From the NCBI RefSeq assembly GCF_000013665.1, contig NC_007912.1, forward strand, positions 1,178,001 through 1,242,000: 64,000 nt of DNA. Direction: 5' to 3'. This document shows, in pieces, positions 21,589 through 31,467 of this stretch; position 1 is the first letter of the stretch; each line of letters begins with the position of its first letter. The position numbers and the translations under genes are program-made. Origin of the DNA: Saccharophagus degradans 2-40. Lineage in GTDB: Bacteria > Pseudomonadota > Gammaproteobacteria > Pseudomonadales > Cellvibrionaceae. The notes under the pieces are model-generated. The model did no database searches and was not told the origin of the DNA. It saw only the letters and a program-made list of their open reading frames with translations.

Positions 21589-22812
21589 GTGGCAAAAGAA
21601 AAATTTGAACGTAATAAGCCCCACGTAAACGTGGGCACAATTGGTCACGTTGACCACGGTAAAACTACTTTGACTGCAGCGTTAACGCGCGTGTGTTCAG
21701 AAGTTTGGGGTGGTGCTGCGGTAGCGTTTGACGGTATCGATAATGCTCCAGAAGAGCGTGAGCGTGGTATTACTATCGCTACCTCTCACGTAGAGTACGA
21801 TTCACCGATTCGTCACTACGCCCACGTTGACTGCCCAGGTCACGCCGACTACGTGAAAAACATGATTACTGGTGCCGCTCAGATGGATGGCGCTATCTTG
21901 GTATGTGGTTCTACTGACGGCCCAATGCCTCAGACTCGTGAGCACATCCTTTTGTCTCGTCAGGTTGGTGTACCTTACATCGTAGTATTCTTGAACAAAG
22001 CAGACTTGCTAGCAGAAGACTGTGGCGGTGTTGACTCTGAAGAATACGCAGAGATGATGGAATTGGTTGAAATGGAATTGCGTGAGTTGTTAGACACTTA
22101 CGAATTCCCAGGCGACGACACTCCAATCATTGCTGGTTCTGCTTTGATGGCATTGAACGGCGAAGACGAGAACGAGCTAGGTACTACCGCTGTTAAGAAA
22201 TTGGTAGAAGCTTTGGATTCATACATTCCAGAGCCAGAGCGTGCAATTGATCAGCCGTTCTTGATGCCAGTAGAAGACGTATTCTCAATCTCTGGTCGCG
22301 GTACTGTTGTGACTGGTCGTGTTGAGCGCGGTATTGTTAAAGTTGGTGAAGAATTGGAAATCGTTGGTATTCGCGATACCACCAAAACTACCTGTACTGG
22401 TGTTGAAATGTTCCGTAAGTTGCTTGACGAAGGTCGTGCAGGTGAGAACGTTGGTGTATTGTTGCGTGGTACTAAGCGTGATGATGTTGAGCGTGGTCAA
22501 GTATTGTCTAAGCCAGGTTCTGTTACTCCGCACACTACTTTCCAATCAGAAATCTACGTATTGTCTAAAGATGAAGGTGGTCGTCACACTCCATTCTTCA
22601 AAGGCTACCGTCCACAGTTCTACTTCCGTACAACTGACGTAACTGGTGCTTGTGAGCTTCCAGAAGGCGTAGAAATGGTAATGCCAGGTGATAACGTACA
22701 AATGACTGTTACTTTGATCGCTCCAATCGCGATGGAAGAAGGTTTGCGCTTCGCTATCCGCGAAGGTGGCCGTACAGTTGGTGCTGGTGTTGTTGCTAAA
22801 ATCATCGCTTAA
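21589..22812 (+). CDS. tuf: Elongation factor Tu (copy 1)
   Basis: Delivers aminoacyl-tRNA to the ribosome. The 407-residue protein has [21 protein letters not shown] and NKAD (residues 136-139). It is longer than the usual 393-397 residues because of about ten extra residues just after NKAD ([18 protein letters not shown]). The start is GTG at 21589, after GAGGAATCT. An in-frame TTG at 21568 is not supported by the family N terminus. The protein is identical to copy 2 at 25474. Confidence 0.98.
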   Translation: MAKEKFERNKPHVNVGTIGHVDHGKTTLTAALTRVCSEVWGGAAVAFDGIDNAPEERERGITIATSHVEYDSPIRHYAHVDCPGHADYVKNMITGAAQMDGAILVCGSTDGPMPQTREHILLSRQVGVPYIVVFLNKADLLAEDCGGVDSEEYAEMMELVEMELRELLDTYEFPGDDTPIIAGSALMALNGEDENELGTTAVKKLVEALDSYIPEPERAIDQPFLMPVEDVFSISGRGTVVTGRVERGIVKVGEELEIVGIRDTTKTTCTGVEMFRKLLDEGRAGENVGVLLRGTKRDDVERGQVLSKPGSVTPHTTFQSEIYVLSKDEGGRHTPFFKGYRPQFYFRTTDVTGACELPEGVEMVMPGDNVQMTVTLIAPIAMEEGLRFAIREGGRTVGAGVVAKIIA

Positions 22813-22839
22813 TTCGATGCTTTAAGCACAAGCTTGCCG

Positions 22840-22870
22840 AAAAAGGCTCCTCTTTGAGGGGCCTTTTTTT
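22840..22870 (+). terminator. Terminator of tuf copy 1
   Basis: The stem AAAAAGGCTCCTC / GAGGGGCCTTTTT is followed by more T residues. The same hairpin is present after tuf copy 2. Confidence 0.9.
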
Positions 22871-22933
22871 TGCCTTAAATTTGCTTTGCTATGGGTGGTT
22901 GGCTAAACAATCTGTCCTCTTACTCTAGGCAAT

Positions 22934-22968
22934 AAAAAACCCCGCAAGCTTTCGCCGGCGGGGTTTTC
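22934..22968 (-). terminator. Terminator of fusA2
   Basis: A perfect stem AAAACCCCGC (22936-22945) / GCGGGGTTTT (22958-22967). Read on the minus strand, where fusA2 ends 23 bp before it, it gives the hairpin followed by a T run. Confidence 0.85.
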
Positions 22969-22990
22969 GCTAGAAGCTTGGTTGTTAAAC

Positions 22991-25084
22991 TTACTTCTTG
23001 GCTTTTTCTTCTTTGCGCTTCTTGGCTTCTGCAATTACTTCTTCTGCCACGGCGTTCGGGCAAGGTAAGTAGTGCGAGAATTCCATAGAGAACTGACCGC
23101 GACCAGAGGTCATGGTGCGCAAGTGGCCGATGTAGCCAAACATCTCAGAAAGCGGTACGTCGGCTTTAATGCGAACACCTGTAACACCTGGCTCCTGGTC
23201 TTTGATCATGCCGCGACGACGGTTTAAATCGCCGATAACGTCGCCTACGTGGTCCTCTGGGGTGAAAACATCAACCTTCATGATAGGTTCGATGATTTGA
23301 GGGCCAGCTTTAGGCATAGATTGACGGAATGCGCCTTTTGCTGCGATTTCGAACGCTACAGCCGAGGAGTCAACTGCGTGGTAAGAACCGTCGTAAAGCT
23401 CGATTTCAACGTCAAGCACAGGGTAGCCAGCTAGAGGGCCTTCGGCCATCATGGTGGAGAAGCCCTTCTCGATTGCTGGGAAGAATTCCTTAGGAACGTT
23501 ACCACCTACCACAACAGAGCTAAACTTGAAGCCGGTGCCTGGCTCGCCAGGGCGGATGCGGTAGTCGATCTTACCGAACTGACCAGAACCACCGGATTGC
23601 TTCTTGTGGGTGTAGCTGTCTTCGATAGCTTGAGTAATGGTTTCGCGGTATGCAACCTGAGGCTTACCAACGTTGAGTTCAACGCCGTAGGTACGCTTCA
23701 AAATGTCTACTTTAATGTCTAGGTGAAGTTCACCCATACCTTTAAGAATGGTCTCGCCGCTGTCTTCGTCTGTCTCAACGCGGAAAGAGGGGTCTTCTGC
23801 AACCATCTTACCAATAGCAACGCCCATCTTCTCAGAACCAGTTTTGTCTTTAGGTGCTACAGCAATAGAGATTACTGGCTCTGGGAATACCATGGCTTCA
23901 AGCGTACAGGGGTGTTTAGGGTCACAAAGAGTATGACCTGTTTGTACGTTCTTCATGCCTACAACGGCAAGAATGTCACCGGCTTGGGCCGAGGTGATTT
24001 CGTTGCGATCGTTGGCCTGCATTTCAACCATGCGGCCGATACGCTCGGTTTTACCTGTGAACGAGTTAAGAACGGTCATGCCTTTTTCCATTCTACCGGA
24101 GTAGATGCGGATAAAGGTCAAGGCGCCAAAACGGTCGTCCATGATTTTGAACGCTAGAGCGCGTAGTGGCTCATCAGCGGAAACCAATGCGTGTTCGCCA
24201 GTCTCGTTACCTTCTTCGTCTGTCAAAGGCTGTGGGTCTACCTCGGTTGGGCTTGGTAGGTAATCTACAACGGCGTCAAGTACTAGCTGAACACCTTTGT
24301 TTTTAAATGCAGATCCACAGAAAGTTGGGAAGAAGGTTAAGTCGCGAGTACCCTTGCGGATACATTTTTTAAGCTGCTCAACGGTTGGTACTTCGCCTTC
24401 CATGTAAGCCATCATCAAGTCGTCGTCTTGCTCTACAGCAGTTTCAACTAATTGCTCGTGGTACATGTCAACTTCGTCAACCATGTCGGCTGGTACGTCG
24501 GTAACTTCGTAGTTTTCTGGTAGGCCTGAGTCATCCCAGATATAAGCTTTTTTAGTTAATACGTCTACCACGCCGGTGAAGGTGTCTTCACGGCCGATTG
24601 GAAGAGTCATAACCAGCGGGTTGGCGCCAAGTACTTTCTTAACTTGCTCAACAACGCGTAGGAAGTCTGCACCAACACGGTCTAGCTTGTTAACGAAGAT
24701 AACGCGAGCTACTTCGGAATCGTTTGCGTAACGCCAGTTGGTTTCTGATTGTGGTTCAACACCGCCAGAGCCGCAGAATACGCCTATGCCGCCATCCAAT
24801 ACTTTTAGTGAGCGGTATACTTCAACGGTGAAGTCAACGTGCCCAGGGGTATCGATAACGTTTAAGCGATGGCCTTTCCATTCACAAGTTACAGCTGCAG
24901 ACTGAATGGTAATACCGCGCTCAGCCTCCTGCTCCATGAAGTCGGTGGTAGATTCACCCTCGTGAACTTCACCCAGCTTATGGATTTTACCGGTTAGTTT
25001 AAGGATACGTTCTGTGGTGGTAGTTTTACCCGCGTCAACGTGGGCGAAAATACCAATATTTCTGTACAAAGATAGATCTGTCAT
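22991..25084 (-). CDS. fusA2: Elongation factor G, second copy
   Basis: A 697-residue translational GTPase with all EF-G domains: [63 protein letters not shown], and domains III-V to the lysine-rich end ([18 protein letters not shown]). It is well diverged from the str-operon EF-G ([12 protein letters not shown] against [12 protein letters not shown]) and matches the second EF-G class of Pseudomonas and Vibrio. In Pseudomonas aeruginosa the two EF-Gs have separate translocation and recycling roles; the division of labour here is unknown. It lies in reverse orientation between the two tuf genes. Confidence 0.93.
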   Translation of the reverse strand: MTDLSLYRNIGIFAHVDAGKTTTTERILKLTGKIHKLGEVHEGESTTDFMEQEAERGITIQSAAVTCEWKGHRLNVIDTPGHVDFTVEVYRSLKVLDGGIGVFCGSGGVEPQSETNWRYANDSEVARVIFVNKLDRVGADFLRVVEQVKKVLGANPLVMTLPIGREDTFTGVVDVLTKKAYIWDDSGLPENYEVTDVPADMVDEVDMYHEQLVETAVEQDDDLMMAYMEGEVPTVEQLKKCIRKGTRDLTFFPTFCGSAFKNKGVQLVLDAVVDYLPSPTEVDPQPLTDEEGNETGEHALVSADEPLRALAFKIMDDRFGALTFIRIYSGRMEKGMTVLNSFTGKTERIGRMVEMQANDRNEITSAQAGDILAVVGMKNVQTGHTLCDPKHPCTLEAMVFPEPVISIAVAPKDKTGSEKMGVAIGKMVAEDPSFRVETDEDSGETILKGMGELHLDIKVDILKRTYGVELNVGKPQVAYRETITQAIEDSYTHKKQSGGSGQFGKIDYRIRPGEPGTGFKFSSVVVGGNVPKEFFPAIEKGFSTMMAEGPLAGYPVLDVEIELYDGSYHAVDSSAVAFEIAAKGAFRQSMPKAGPQIIEPIMKVDVFTPEDHVGDVIGDLNRRRGMIKDQEPGVTGVRIKADVPLSEMFGYIGHLRTMTSGRGQFSMEFSHYLPCPNAVAEEVIAEAKKRKEEKAKK

Positions 25085-25126
25085 TGGGTCACTCGATTAT
25101 GCCAGCACGAAAAAAATTTGGGCGGC

Positions 25127-25132
25127 AGTATA
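25127..25132 (-). promoter_or_regulatory. Possible fusA2 -10 element
   Basis: On the minus strand TATACT lies about 43 bp upstream of the fusA2 ATG, with a poor -35 match (TTCAGT) 17 bp further. It is the best promoter candidate in the divergent fusA2/tuf gap of 389 bp, which otherwise holds only the tuf2 promoter. Confidence 0.35.
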
Positions 25133-25343
25133 CTGAGTTTTGCATCAATACTGAACAAAAATAACCAAGTTTCTTTGAAGTCTGCGAATATAAGGTGTTT
25201 TTTGATGCCTATTTTACTTGGGCGGGTAATCCCAGAGCTTCGGTGAGCGGCTGCAGTAAGGTGGTCGCTAGTCAAAAAAACACCAAATTGGCGTGTTTTA
25301 AACAAATATCACTAAATTTGTGTGTTTTTTAGGTAATTTGCCG

Positions 25344-25371
25344 TTGACTATAGCGCACGGGGGGTTAAGAT
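25344..25371 (+). promoter_or_regulatory. Predicted sigma-70 promoter of tuf copy 2
   Basis: TTGACT (25344-25349), a 16-bp spacer and TAAGAT (25366-25371), followed by GC-rich TGCGCCCC as at stringently controlled promoters. It lies about 100 bp upstream of the GTG start. Confidence 0.7.
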
Positions 25372-25473
25372 TGCGCCCCTAACCGAGTTCTCGTCTCAGG
25401 CAATCATTTTAATGACGCTGATGGATTTGGGCTCATTCATTCTGTTGCTGATTGTTTATTGAGGAATCTAGCG

Positions 25474-26697
25474 GTGGCAAAAGAAAAATTTGAACGTAAT
25501 AAGCCTCACGTAAACGTGGGCACAATTGGTCACGTTGACCACGGTAAAACTACTTTGACTGCAGCGTTAACGCGCGTGTGTTCAGAAGTTTGGGGTGGTG
25601 CTGCGGTAGCGTTTGACGGTATCGATAATGCTCCAGAAGAGCGTGAGCGTGGTATTACTATCGCTACCTCTCACGTAGAGTACGATTCACCGATTCGTCA
25701 CTACGCCCACGTTGACTGCCCAGGTCACGCCGACTACGTGAAAAACATGATTACTGGTGCCGCTCAGATGGATGGCGCTATCTTGGTATGTGGTTCTACT
25801 GACGGTCCAATGCCTCAGACTCGTGAGCACATCCTTTTGTCTCGTCAGGTTGGTGTACCTTACATCGTAGTATTCTTGAACAAGGCAGACTTGCTAGCAG
25901 AAGACTGTGGCGGTGTTGACTCTGAAGAATACGCAGAGATGATGGAATTGGTTGAAATGGAATTGCGTGAGTTGTTAGACACTTACGAATTCCCAGGCGA
26001 CGACACTCCAATCATTGCTGGTTCTGCTTTGATGGCATTGAACGGCGAAGACGAGAACGAGCTAGGTACTACCGCTGTTAAGAAATTGGTAGAAGCTTTG
26101 GATTCATACATTCCAGAGCCAGAGCGTGCAATTGATCAGCCGTTCTTGATGCCAGTAGAAGACGTATTCTCAATCTCTGGTCGCGGTACTGTTGTGACTG
26201 GTCGTGTTGAGCGCGGTATTGTTAAAGTTGGTGAAGAATTGGAAATCGTTGGTATTCGCGATACCACCAAAACTACCTGTACTGGTGTTGAAATGTTCCG
26301 TAAGTTGCTTGACGAAGGTCGTGCAGGTGAGAACGTTGGTGTGTTGTTGCGTGGTACTAAGCGTGATGATGTTGAGCGTGGTCAAGTATTGTCTAAGCCA
26401 GGTTCAGTTACTCCGCACACTACTTTCCAATCAGAAATCTACGTATTGTCTAAAGATGAAGGTGGTCGTCACACTCCATTCTTCAAAGGCTATCGTCCAC
26501 AGTTCTACTTCCGTACAACTGACGTAACTGGTGCTTGTGAGCTTCCAGAAGGCGTAGAAATGGTAATGCCAGGTGATAACGTACAAATGACTGTTACTTT
26601 GATCGCTCCAATCGCGATGGAAGAAGGTTTGCGCTTCGCTATCCGCGAAGGTGGCCGTACAGTTGGTGCTGGTGTTGTTGCTAAAATCATCGCTTAA
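25474..26697 (+). CDS. tuf: Elongation factor Tu (copy 2)
   Basis: Encodes the same 407-residue protein as the copy at 21589. By eye the coding sequences differ at only about six synonymous positions. Near-identity runs from the GAGGAATCT ribosome-binding site through the terminator, and the upstream promoter region differs. The GTG start at 25474 is chosen by comparison with copy 1. Unlike copy 1 it has its own strong predicted promoter, so it is a monocistronic unit. Confidence 0.98.
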   Translation: MAKEKFERNKPHVNVGTIGHVDHGKTTLTAALTRVCSEVWGGAAVAFDGIDNAPEERERGITIATSHVEYDSPIRHYAHVDCPGHADYVKNMITGAAQMDGAILVCGSTDGPMPQTREHILLSRQVGVPYIVVFLNKADLLAEDCGGVDSEEYAEMMELVEMELRELLDTYEFPGDDTPIIAGSALMALNGEDENELGTTAVKKLVEALDSYIPEPERAIDQPFLMPVEDVFSISGRGTVVTGRVERGIVKVGEELEIVGIRDTTKTTCTGVEMFRKLLDEGRAGENVGVLLRGTKRDDVERGQVLSKPGSVTPHTTFQSEIYVLSKDEGGRHTPFFKGYRPQFYFRTTDVTGACELPEGVEMVMPGDNVQMTVTLIAPIAMEEGLRFAIREGGRTVGAGVVAKIIA

Positions 26698-26724
26698 TTC
26701 GATGCTTTTAGCGCAAGCTTGCCG

Positions 26725-26755
26725 AAAAAGGCTCCTCTTTGAGGGGCCTTTTTTT
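26725..26755 (+). terminator. Terminator of tuf copy 2
   Basis: The same AAAAAGGCTCCTC / GAGGGGCCTTTTT hairpin as after copy 1, followed by T residues. Confidence 0.9.
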
Positions 26756-26901
26756 ATGGGCGAAAGAAAGGTGCAGGTAGGCTTTATGCGCCATTTTCCG
26801 GAGCTTAGGGGGCAGTTTGGCATTATTGGTCAGGCCGAAAATAAGAAAAATACGTTTAAATGGTTGATGTTGAAGGTGAATTGTGAAACCATACGCAAAG
26901 A

Positions 26902-26914
26902 TTGGTAATACCAA
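26902..26914. promoter_or_regulatory. GntR/FCD-type operator upstream of the TRAP genes
   Basis: A perfect palindrome TTGGTAATACCAA; an incomplete relative (TTGGTTACCAG) lies 11 bp downstream. It matches the TNGTnnnACNA pattern bound by FadR-subfamily GntR regulators and recurs elsewhere in the pectin locus. The 435-bp gap between tuf2 and the TRAP binding protein holds this site and the terminator at 27034; I see no gene in it. Confidence 0.65.
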
Positions 26915-27033
26915 ACAGGCTTTGTTGGTTACCAGTTTAGTGCTCTGGTCAATACGACAGACACGGTTGATCCTTAAAGTGAGGTTACATGGGTTGATTG
27001 TAATTTACTTTCCTCTTAGTACACTTAGGTTGC

Positions 27034-27060
27034 GCGGGCTTTAATAGCCCGCATTTTTTT
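27034..27060 (+). terminator. Terminator in the leader of the TRAP operon
   Basis: The stem GCGGGCT / AGCCCGC with loop TTAAT is followed by ATTTTTTT. It lies downstream of the operator and about 75 bp before the first TRAP gene. It therefore ends either a short untranslated transcript or an attenuated leader. Confidence 0.75.
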
Positions 27061-27132
27061 AACGTGTAGAATGTAAGTGCGCTAGTGCCAGTAAAACATC
27101 CATTCATAAAACCAATAACAATAGAAAAATTT

Positions 27133-28128
27133 ATGGCGATCTTTAGTAGTAATACCTCTCGAATTCTAAATGCACTTCTTGTTCTCTGTTTTGTATGGCT
27201 GCTTAGCGCATGTACGGCGAAGAGTGAAGTTGAAGTGCTCAAAATGGCGCACAGCTTGCCAACCGATCATCCCGTGCATGAAGCTATTATGTATATGGGG
27301 GAGCGCTTGCGAGTGCTATCCGACGGCAAGATGGATTTACAGGTCTACCCTGGTGGTCAGTTGGGCGGCGAGCGCGAGCTAATTGAGTTATTGCAAATAG
27401 GTAGCTTAGCAATGACTAAGGTGTCTTCCAGCCCTATGGAAGGTTTTGTTCCCGAAATGAAAGTATTCAGTATGCCTTATGTGTTTCGCGATAGTGAGCA
27501 TTACTGGCGTGTGCTCGATAGCGAGCTAGGTAAAGAGCTGTTGCTATCTGGGGAAAAAGTAAGGCTGCGCGGTTTGGGTTACTACGATGCTGGTAGCCGC
27601 AGCTTTTACACTGTGAAAAAGCCAATTTACAAGCCCGAAGATTTAAAGGGCTTAAAAATACGTGTGCAAAAAAGTCAAACGTCTCTACAGATGGTGCGCG
27701 CTTTAGGCGGTGCTGGCACGCCAATTTCTTGGGGTGAGCTATACACTGCGCTAGATCAAGGTGTTGTAGATGGCGCCGAAAATAACCCTCCTAGTTTTTA
27801 TACTTCTGGTCATTACGAGGTTGCCAAGTACTACACTTTAAATGAGCACACCTTTGTACCAGATATTGTGCTGATTAGTACCTACGTGTGGAACAATCTT
27901 ACGCCACAGCAGCAGGAGTGGGTGCAGCAGGCTATGGACGAGTCGGTAGTGTTTGAACGCAAAGCTTGGGCAGACGCTACAGCGCACGCGTTGGCAGAAG
28001 TGGAAAAAGCAGGCGTGAAAATTATTCGGCCAGATAATTCGCTCTTTGCAGAAAAAGTAAAAGCAATGCATGAGGCAGCGAAAGGCACGCCTGCTCACGA
28101 TCTTATGCAAGCCTTTGGCAAACTATAG
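27133..28128 (+). CDS. TRAP transporter solute-binding protein (DctP family), lipoprotein
   Basis: Captures an acidic sugar or other carboxylate for Na+-driven uptake. The 331-residue protein has a lipobox (LLSAC, cysteine near residue 26). The DctP fold follows: MAHSLPTDHPVHEA, VYPGGQLGGERELIELLQIG, and the carboxylate-binding arginine segment DLKGLKIRVQKS. The ATG at 27133 gives a compact signal peptide; a GTG at 27085 in frame is less likely. It is first of a three-gene unit with DctQ and DctM subunits. Given the surroundings the substrate is probably galacturonate or an unsaturated uronate (inference). Confidence 0.88.
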   Translation: MAIFSSNTSRILNALLVLCFVWLLSACTAKSEVEVLKMAHSLPTDHPVHEAIMYMGERLRVLSDGKMDLQVYPGGQLGGERELIELLQIGSLAMTKVSSSPMEGFVPEMKVFSMPYVFRDSEHYWRVLDSELGKELLLSGEKVRLRGLGYYDAGSRSFYTVKKPIYKPEDLKGLKIRVQKSQTSLQMVRALGGAGTPISWGELYTALDQGVVDGAENNPPSFYTSGHYEVAKYYTLNEHTFVPDIVLISTYVWNNLTPQQQEWVQQAMDESVVFERKAWADATAHALAEVEKAGVKIIRPDNSLFAEKVKAMHEAAKGTPAHDLMQAFGKL

Positions 28129-28137
28129 GGTACTGTT

Positions 28138-28632
28138 ATGAGAGACGTAATGAACGTAATAGAAAAATGGTTAGCCTGGATATGTGCCACTCTTATGGCT
28201 TTGATGGTGGTGGATGTTACTTGGCAGGTTGTGTCGCGCTTCATTCTATCTAATCCAAGTTCATTTTCCGAAGAGTTAGCGCGTTTTCTACTTATTTGGA
28301 TTGGCTTTCTAGGTGCTGCTTACGCATATCGTCGCCATGCGCATTTGGGCTTAGATATTCTTACTGCAAATTTAACCGGCGTAAAAAAAATATTGGCTGA
28401 GAAATTTGCCGACACGGTTAGTTTGTGTTTTGCCGCAGTAATTATGGTTTTCGCCGGAACAAAAATCATGTTGTTAACTCTCGAGCTAAACCAAATTTCT
28501 GCGGCTTTGCAAATAAAAATAGGCTACGTATATAGCGTAATTCCTATTAGCGGTTTGTTGATTTGTGTATTTGCGCTCGAGCGTTTATGGATTGGTCGGC
28601 CGGTTGAAGAATCTGGCCCCGGTTTAGATTAA
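28138..28632 (+). CDS. TRAP transporter small permease (DctQ family)
   Basis: A 164-residue inner-membrane protein with four hydrophobic segments (about 12-34, 50-68, 88-110 and 129-148). The family motif SFSEELARFLLIWIGFLGAAYAYRR-like is present (SEELARFLLIWIGFLGAAYA). The start is 9 bp after the binding-protein stop. The small subunit complexes with the DctM permease encoded next. Confidence 0.92.
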   Translation: MRDVMNVIEKWLAWICATLMALMVVDVTWQVVSRFILSNPSSFSEELARFLLIWIGFLGAAYAYRRHAHLGLDILTANLTGVKKILAEKFADTVSLCFAAVIMVFAGTKIMLLTLELNQISAALQIKIGYVYSVIPISGLLICVFALERLWIGRPVEESGPGLD

Positions 28633-28680
28633 TTATTCGAAAATAACAAAAAATACTGAATTACGTAGAGGCGCTGCCCG

Positions 28681-29988
28681 ATGGAATTATCCGTCCTAAT
28701 ATTAGTTTTAACATTTGTTGTATTGCTGTTTCTAAACGTTCCCATTGCAATAAGCATTGGAGTCGCGAGTTTTGCAGCAATGCTTGCTACCATCGATTTT
28801 ATTCCTGCAGCTATGACGATGGCCCAGCGCATGGGGGGCGGCATAAATAGCTTCTCTTTGTTGGCCATACCGTTTTTTATTCTTTCCGGCCTGCTTATGG
28901 GGCGCGGCGGTATTGCGCATCGTTTAATTGAGTTCGCCAAAGTGGTTATTGGTATGTTGCCTGGCGGCTTAGCGTTTGTGAATATTATTAGCTGTACGCT
29001 GTTTGGTGCTATTTCGGGTTCTGCTGTTGCAGCAACGTCAGCGATAGGTGGGTTTATGATTCCCACCATGAATAAGGAAGGCTACGACAAAAACTTTAAT
29101 GCTGCGGTTACTGTGGCGTCGTCAACAACTGGCCTACTTATTCCGCCAAGTAATATTTTAATTGTTTATTCTCTTGCTAGTGGCGGTGTTTCTATTGCTG
29201 CATTATTCGTGGCGGGTTATTTGCCAGGTTTATTGGTGGCGTTATCTTTAATGGTTGTGTGTGCCATATACGCAAAAATTCACAATTACCCTGTTGGAAA
29301 AATTCCAACCGCGCGTGAATTCGCAAGAAAGTCTATTGATGCTGTACCAAGCTTGATGCTTATTGTGTTGGTTATTGGCGGTATTATTGGTGGCTTTTTC
29401 ACTGCTACCGAGGCCAGTGTGGTCGCTGTGCTGTATGCGCTTTCGTTGTCGGTATTTGTGTATAAAGAAGTGCGAGTGTCTGATCTGCCCGACATTTTAG
29501 TGAAGTCGGTGGAGACAACGGCAATCGTTATGCTGCTAATTGGTACTTCTACGGCAATGTCGTGGATGTTGAGCTATGAGAACATACCGCAAAGCATCAG
29601 TGCTGCGTTAATGGGGTTAAGCGATAACCCGTTTATTATTCTACTTACCATTAACCTTATTCTGTTGTGTGTAGGTGTGTTTATGGATATGACGCCTGCG
29701 GTACTTATATTTACCCCTATCTTTTTGCCGGTTGCTGTAGAGTTGGGCATGTCGCCTCTGCACTTCGGTATTATGATGGTGTTAAACCTCTGTATCGGGC
29801 TGTGTACACCACCGGTGGGAGCGGTGCTGTTTGTGGGTTGCGGTATTGCCAAAACCACTATAGGTCAGCTTATTAAACCGCTTATGCCTATGTACGCGGC
29901 CATGGTGGTGGCCCTGTTACTGGTAGCGTATGTGCCCGCAATTAGTGAGTTTTTACCCATATTCTTCGATCTATACGATAAGCCCTAA
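28681..29988 (+). CDS. TRAP transporter large permease (DctM family)
   Basis: A 435-residue polytopic membrane protein with about 11-12 hydrophobic helices and the family motifs RMGGGINSFSLLAIPFFILS, SGSAVAATSAIGGFMIP and GLCTPPVGAVLFVGCGIAK. It carries the solute and Na+ ions across the inner membrane. It follows the small permease with a 48-bp spacer and ends at a very strong terminator, closing the three-gene unit. Confidence 0.94.
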   Translation: MELSVLILVLTFVVLLFLNVPIAISIGVASFAAMLATIDFIPAAMTMAQRMGGGINSFSLLAIPFFILSGLLMGRGGIAHRLIEFAKVVIGMLPGGLAFVNIISCTLFGAISGSAVAATSAIGGFMIPTMNKEGYDKNFNAAVTVASSTTGLLIPPSNILIVYSLASGGVSIAALFVAGYLPGLLVALSLMVVCAIYAKIHNYPVGKIPTAREFARKSIDAVPSLMLIVLVIGGIIGGFFTATEASVVAVLYALSLSVFVYKEVRVSDLPDILVKSVETTAIVMLLIGTSTAMSWMLSYENIPQSISAALMGLSDNPFIILLTINLILLCVGVFMDMTPAVLIFTPIFLPVAVELGMSPLHFGIMMVLNLCIGLCTPPVGAVLFVGCGIAKTTIGQLIKPLMPMYAAMVVALLLVAYVPAISEFLPIFFDLYDKP

Positions 29989-29992
29989 AGTT

Positions 29993-30030
29993 AAAGCGCC
30001 GAATGGGTTTCCCCATTCGGCGCTTTGCCG
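29993..30030 (+). terminator. Terminator of the TRAP operon
   Basis: A perfect 15-bp stem (AAAGCGCCGAATGGG / CCCATTCGGCGCTTT) with a 4-nt loop. The T run is short and partly within the stem. Confidence 0.8.
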
Positions 30031-30088
30031 CTATTATTGCTGATTAACAACTTCTGCATCCACGTCCTTATTTCGGAGCGGCGAATCT

Positions 30089-31378
30089 ATGTCTTTCCCT
30101 CTTTCTAGCAGTTCTTTCTCAGATAAAAAAAATGCATTTTATGCGCAATCCGGCGGTGCTGCTGCTGTACTCAATGCTTCTGCTGCAGGTGTTGTTGCTG
30201 GGGTAATGGCCCATAAAGATAAAATCGAAAATCTGTATATTGGTCGCAACGGTATTTTGGGGGCATTGCACGAAGATATGGTGGTGGTGAATACTCACGA
30301 TGATAATTTAATAGACGATTTACTCCACGCCCCTGCGGGAGCATTTGGCTCCTGTCGTTACAAATTAAAAAGTATTGAAGAAAGCGAACGTGAGTACGCG
30401 CGTATTCTCGAGGTATTTAAAGCACACAATATTGGCTATTTCTTTTATAACGGCGGCGGTAATTCCCAAGACACCTCTTGCAAGTTAGCCAAGTATGCGG
30501 CTAAAAAAAATTATCCTCTACAGTGTATTGGTATTCCCAAAACCATTGACAATGATTTATCCGGCACCGATTGTAGCCCTGGCTACGGCTCAGTAGCTAA
30601 ATACGTTGCCGTTTCAATATTAGAAGCGTCGATGGATTTAGCATCTATGCATCAAACTTCGACTAAAGTATTTGTTATGGAAGTGATGGGGCGAGATTCT
30701 GGCTGGATTGCCGCAGCAGCGGGTTTAGCGGCAGATGAGCGAAACTTAGGGCCAGATTTAATTATATTCCCCGAGGTGCCCTACGAAGAATATAAATTCT
30801 ATGCCGAATTAAATCGCATTGTTGCACGCAAAGGTTTTTGCGTGGTGGTGGTGGCAGAAGGCGTGCGAGGCCCAGATGGCAACCATCTTACATCGACCGC
30901 CAATAAAGATGCATTTGGGCACACTCAATTAGGCGGTGCTGCATCTATTATTGCCGGTCGTATACGCGAAGTAACAGGCCATAAAACACATTTTGCTGTG
31001 TGCGATTACCTACAGCGTGCTGCGCGACACATCGCCTCTAAAACCGATGTGGATCAATCCTTTTTGGTTGGCAAAAAGGCCGTAGAGTTTGCCGCAAATG
31101 GTTATTCCAATGTGATGATGGCAATAGTGCGAGAATCAGAGCAGCCTTATAGGTGGTCTGTTGGCACTGTGCCGCTGGTTGAGGCGGCTAATTCTCGCAA
31201 TGCGTTACCCGCAGGATTCATTTCTAAATGTGGCTTTCACATTACAGATGCGTGTCGTCGGTATTTGGCCCCTTTAATTGCCGGTGAAAGTTATCCTAGT
31301 TACCAGAATGGGTTGCCCGCTTATCGAGTATTTAACTCTGTGGCAGTGCCTAAAAAATTAGAAGAGTTTACGCTTTAA
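30089..31378 (+). CDS. 6-phosphofructokinase, probably pyrophosphate-dependent
   Basis: A 429-residue PFK-superfamily enzyme phosphorylating fructose 6-phosphate. The GGDGS/GGDDS nucleotide loop of other members appears as GGGNS (residues 122-126). The catalytic motif reads PKTIDND (150-156): a lysine replaces the glycine of ATP enzymes (PGTIDND), a known mark of PPi-dependent members. MGRDSGWIAA and VVAEGVRG follow. GGAG lies 11-14 bp before the ATG. A reversible PPi enzyme would serve gluconeogenesis from KDG-derived pyruvate and triose phosphate as well as glycolysis. The phosphate donor is inferred, not proven. Confidence 0.85.
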   Translation: MSFPLSSSSFSDKKNAFYAQSGGAAAVLNASAAGVVAGVMAHKDKIENLYIGRNGILGALHEDMVVVNTHDDNLIDDLLHAPAGAFGSCRYKLKSIEESEREYARILEVFKAHNIGYFFYNGGGNSQDTSCKLAKYAAKKNYPLQCIGIPKTIDNDLSGTDCSPGYGSVAKYVAVSILEASMDLASMHQTSTKVFVMEVMGRDSGWIAAAAGLAADERNLGPDLIIFPEVPYEEYKFYAELNRIVARKGFCVVVVAEGVRGPDGNHLTSTANKDAFGHTQLGGAASIIAGRIREVTGHKTHFAVCDYLQRAARHIASKTDVDQSFLVGKKAVEFAANGYSNVMMAIVRESEQPYRWSVGTVPLVEAANSRNALPAGFISKCGFHITDACRRYLAPLIAGESYPSYQNGLPAYRVFNSVAVPKKLEEFTL

Positions 31379-31467
31379 TATTTTTTGCTTTAAAACGGTA
31401 CTATTAACGCGTGCAAAATTAACTTTTACAAAGACGCTAAATAGAAAAGGCAATATTGAGGAATCTA

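Noticed and set aside
25081..25305. A 74-codon minus-strand frame upstream of fusA2
   Set aside because: It occupies the promoter region of fusA2, overlaps its start and lacks a ribosome-binding site or protein pattern.
26756..26908. A 50-codon frame starting right after the tuf2 terminator
   Set aside because: It has no ribosome-binding site, starts on the terminator's tail, ends just after the start of the operator palindrome and shows no family features.
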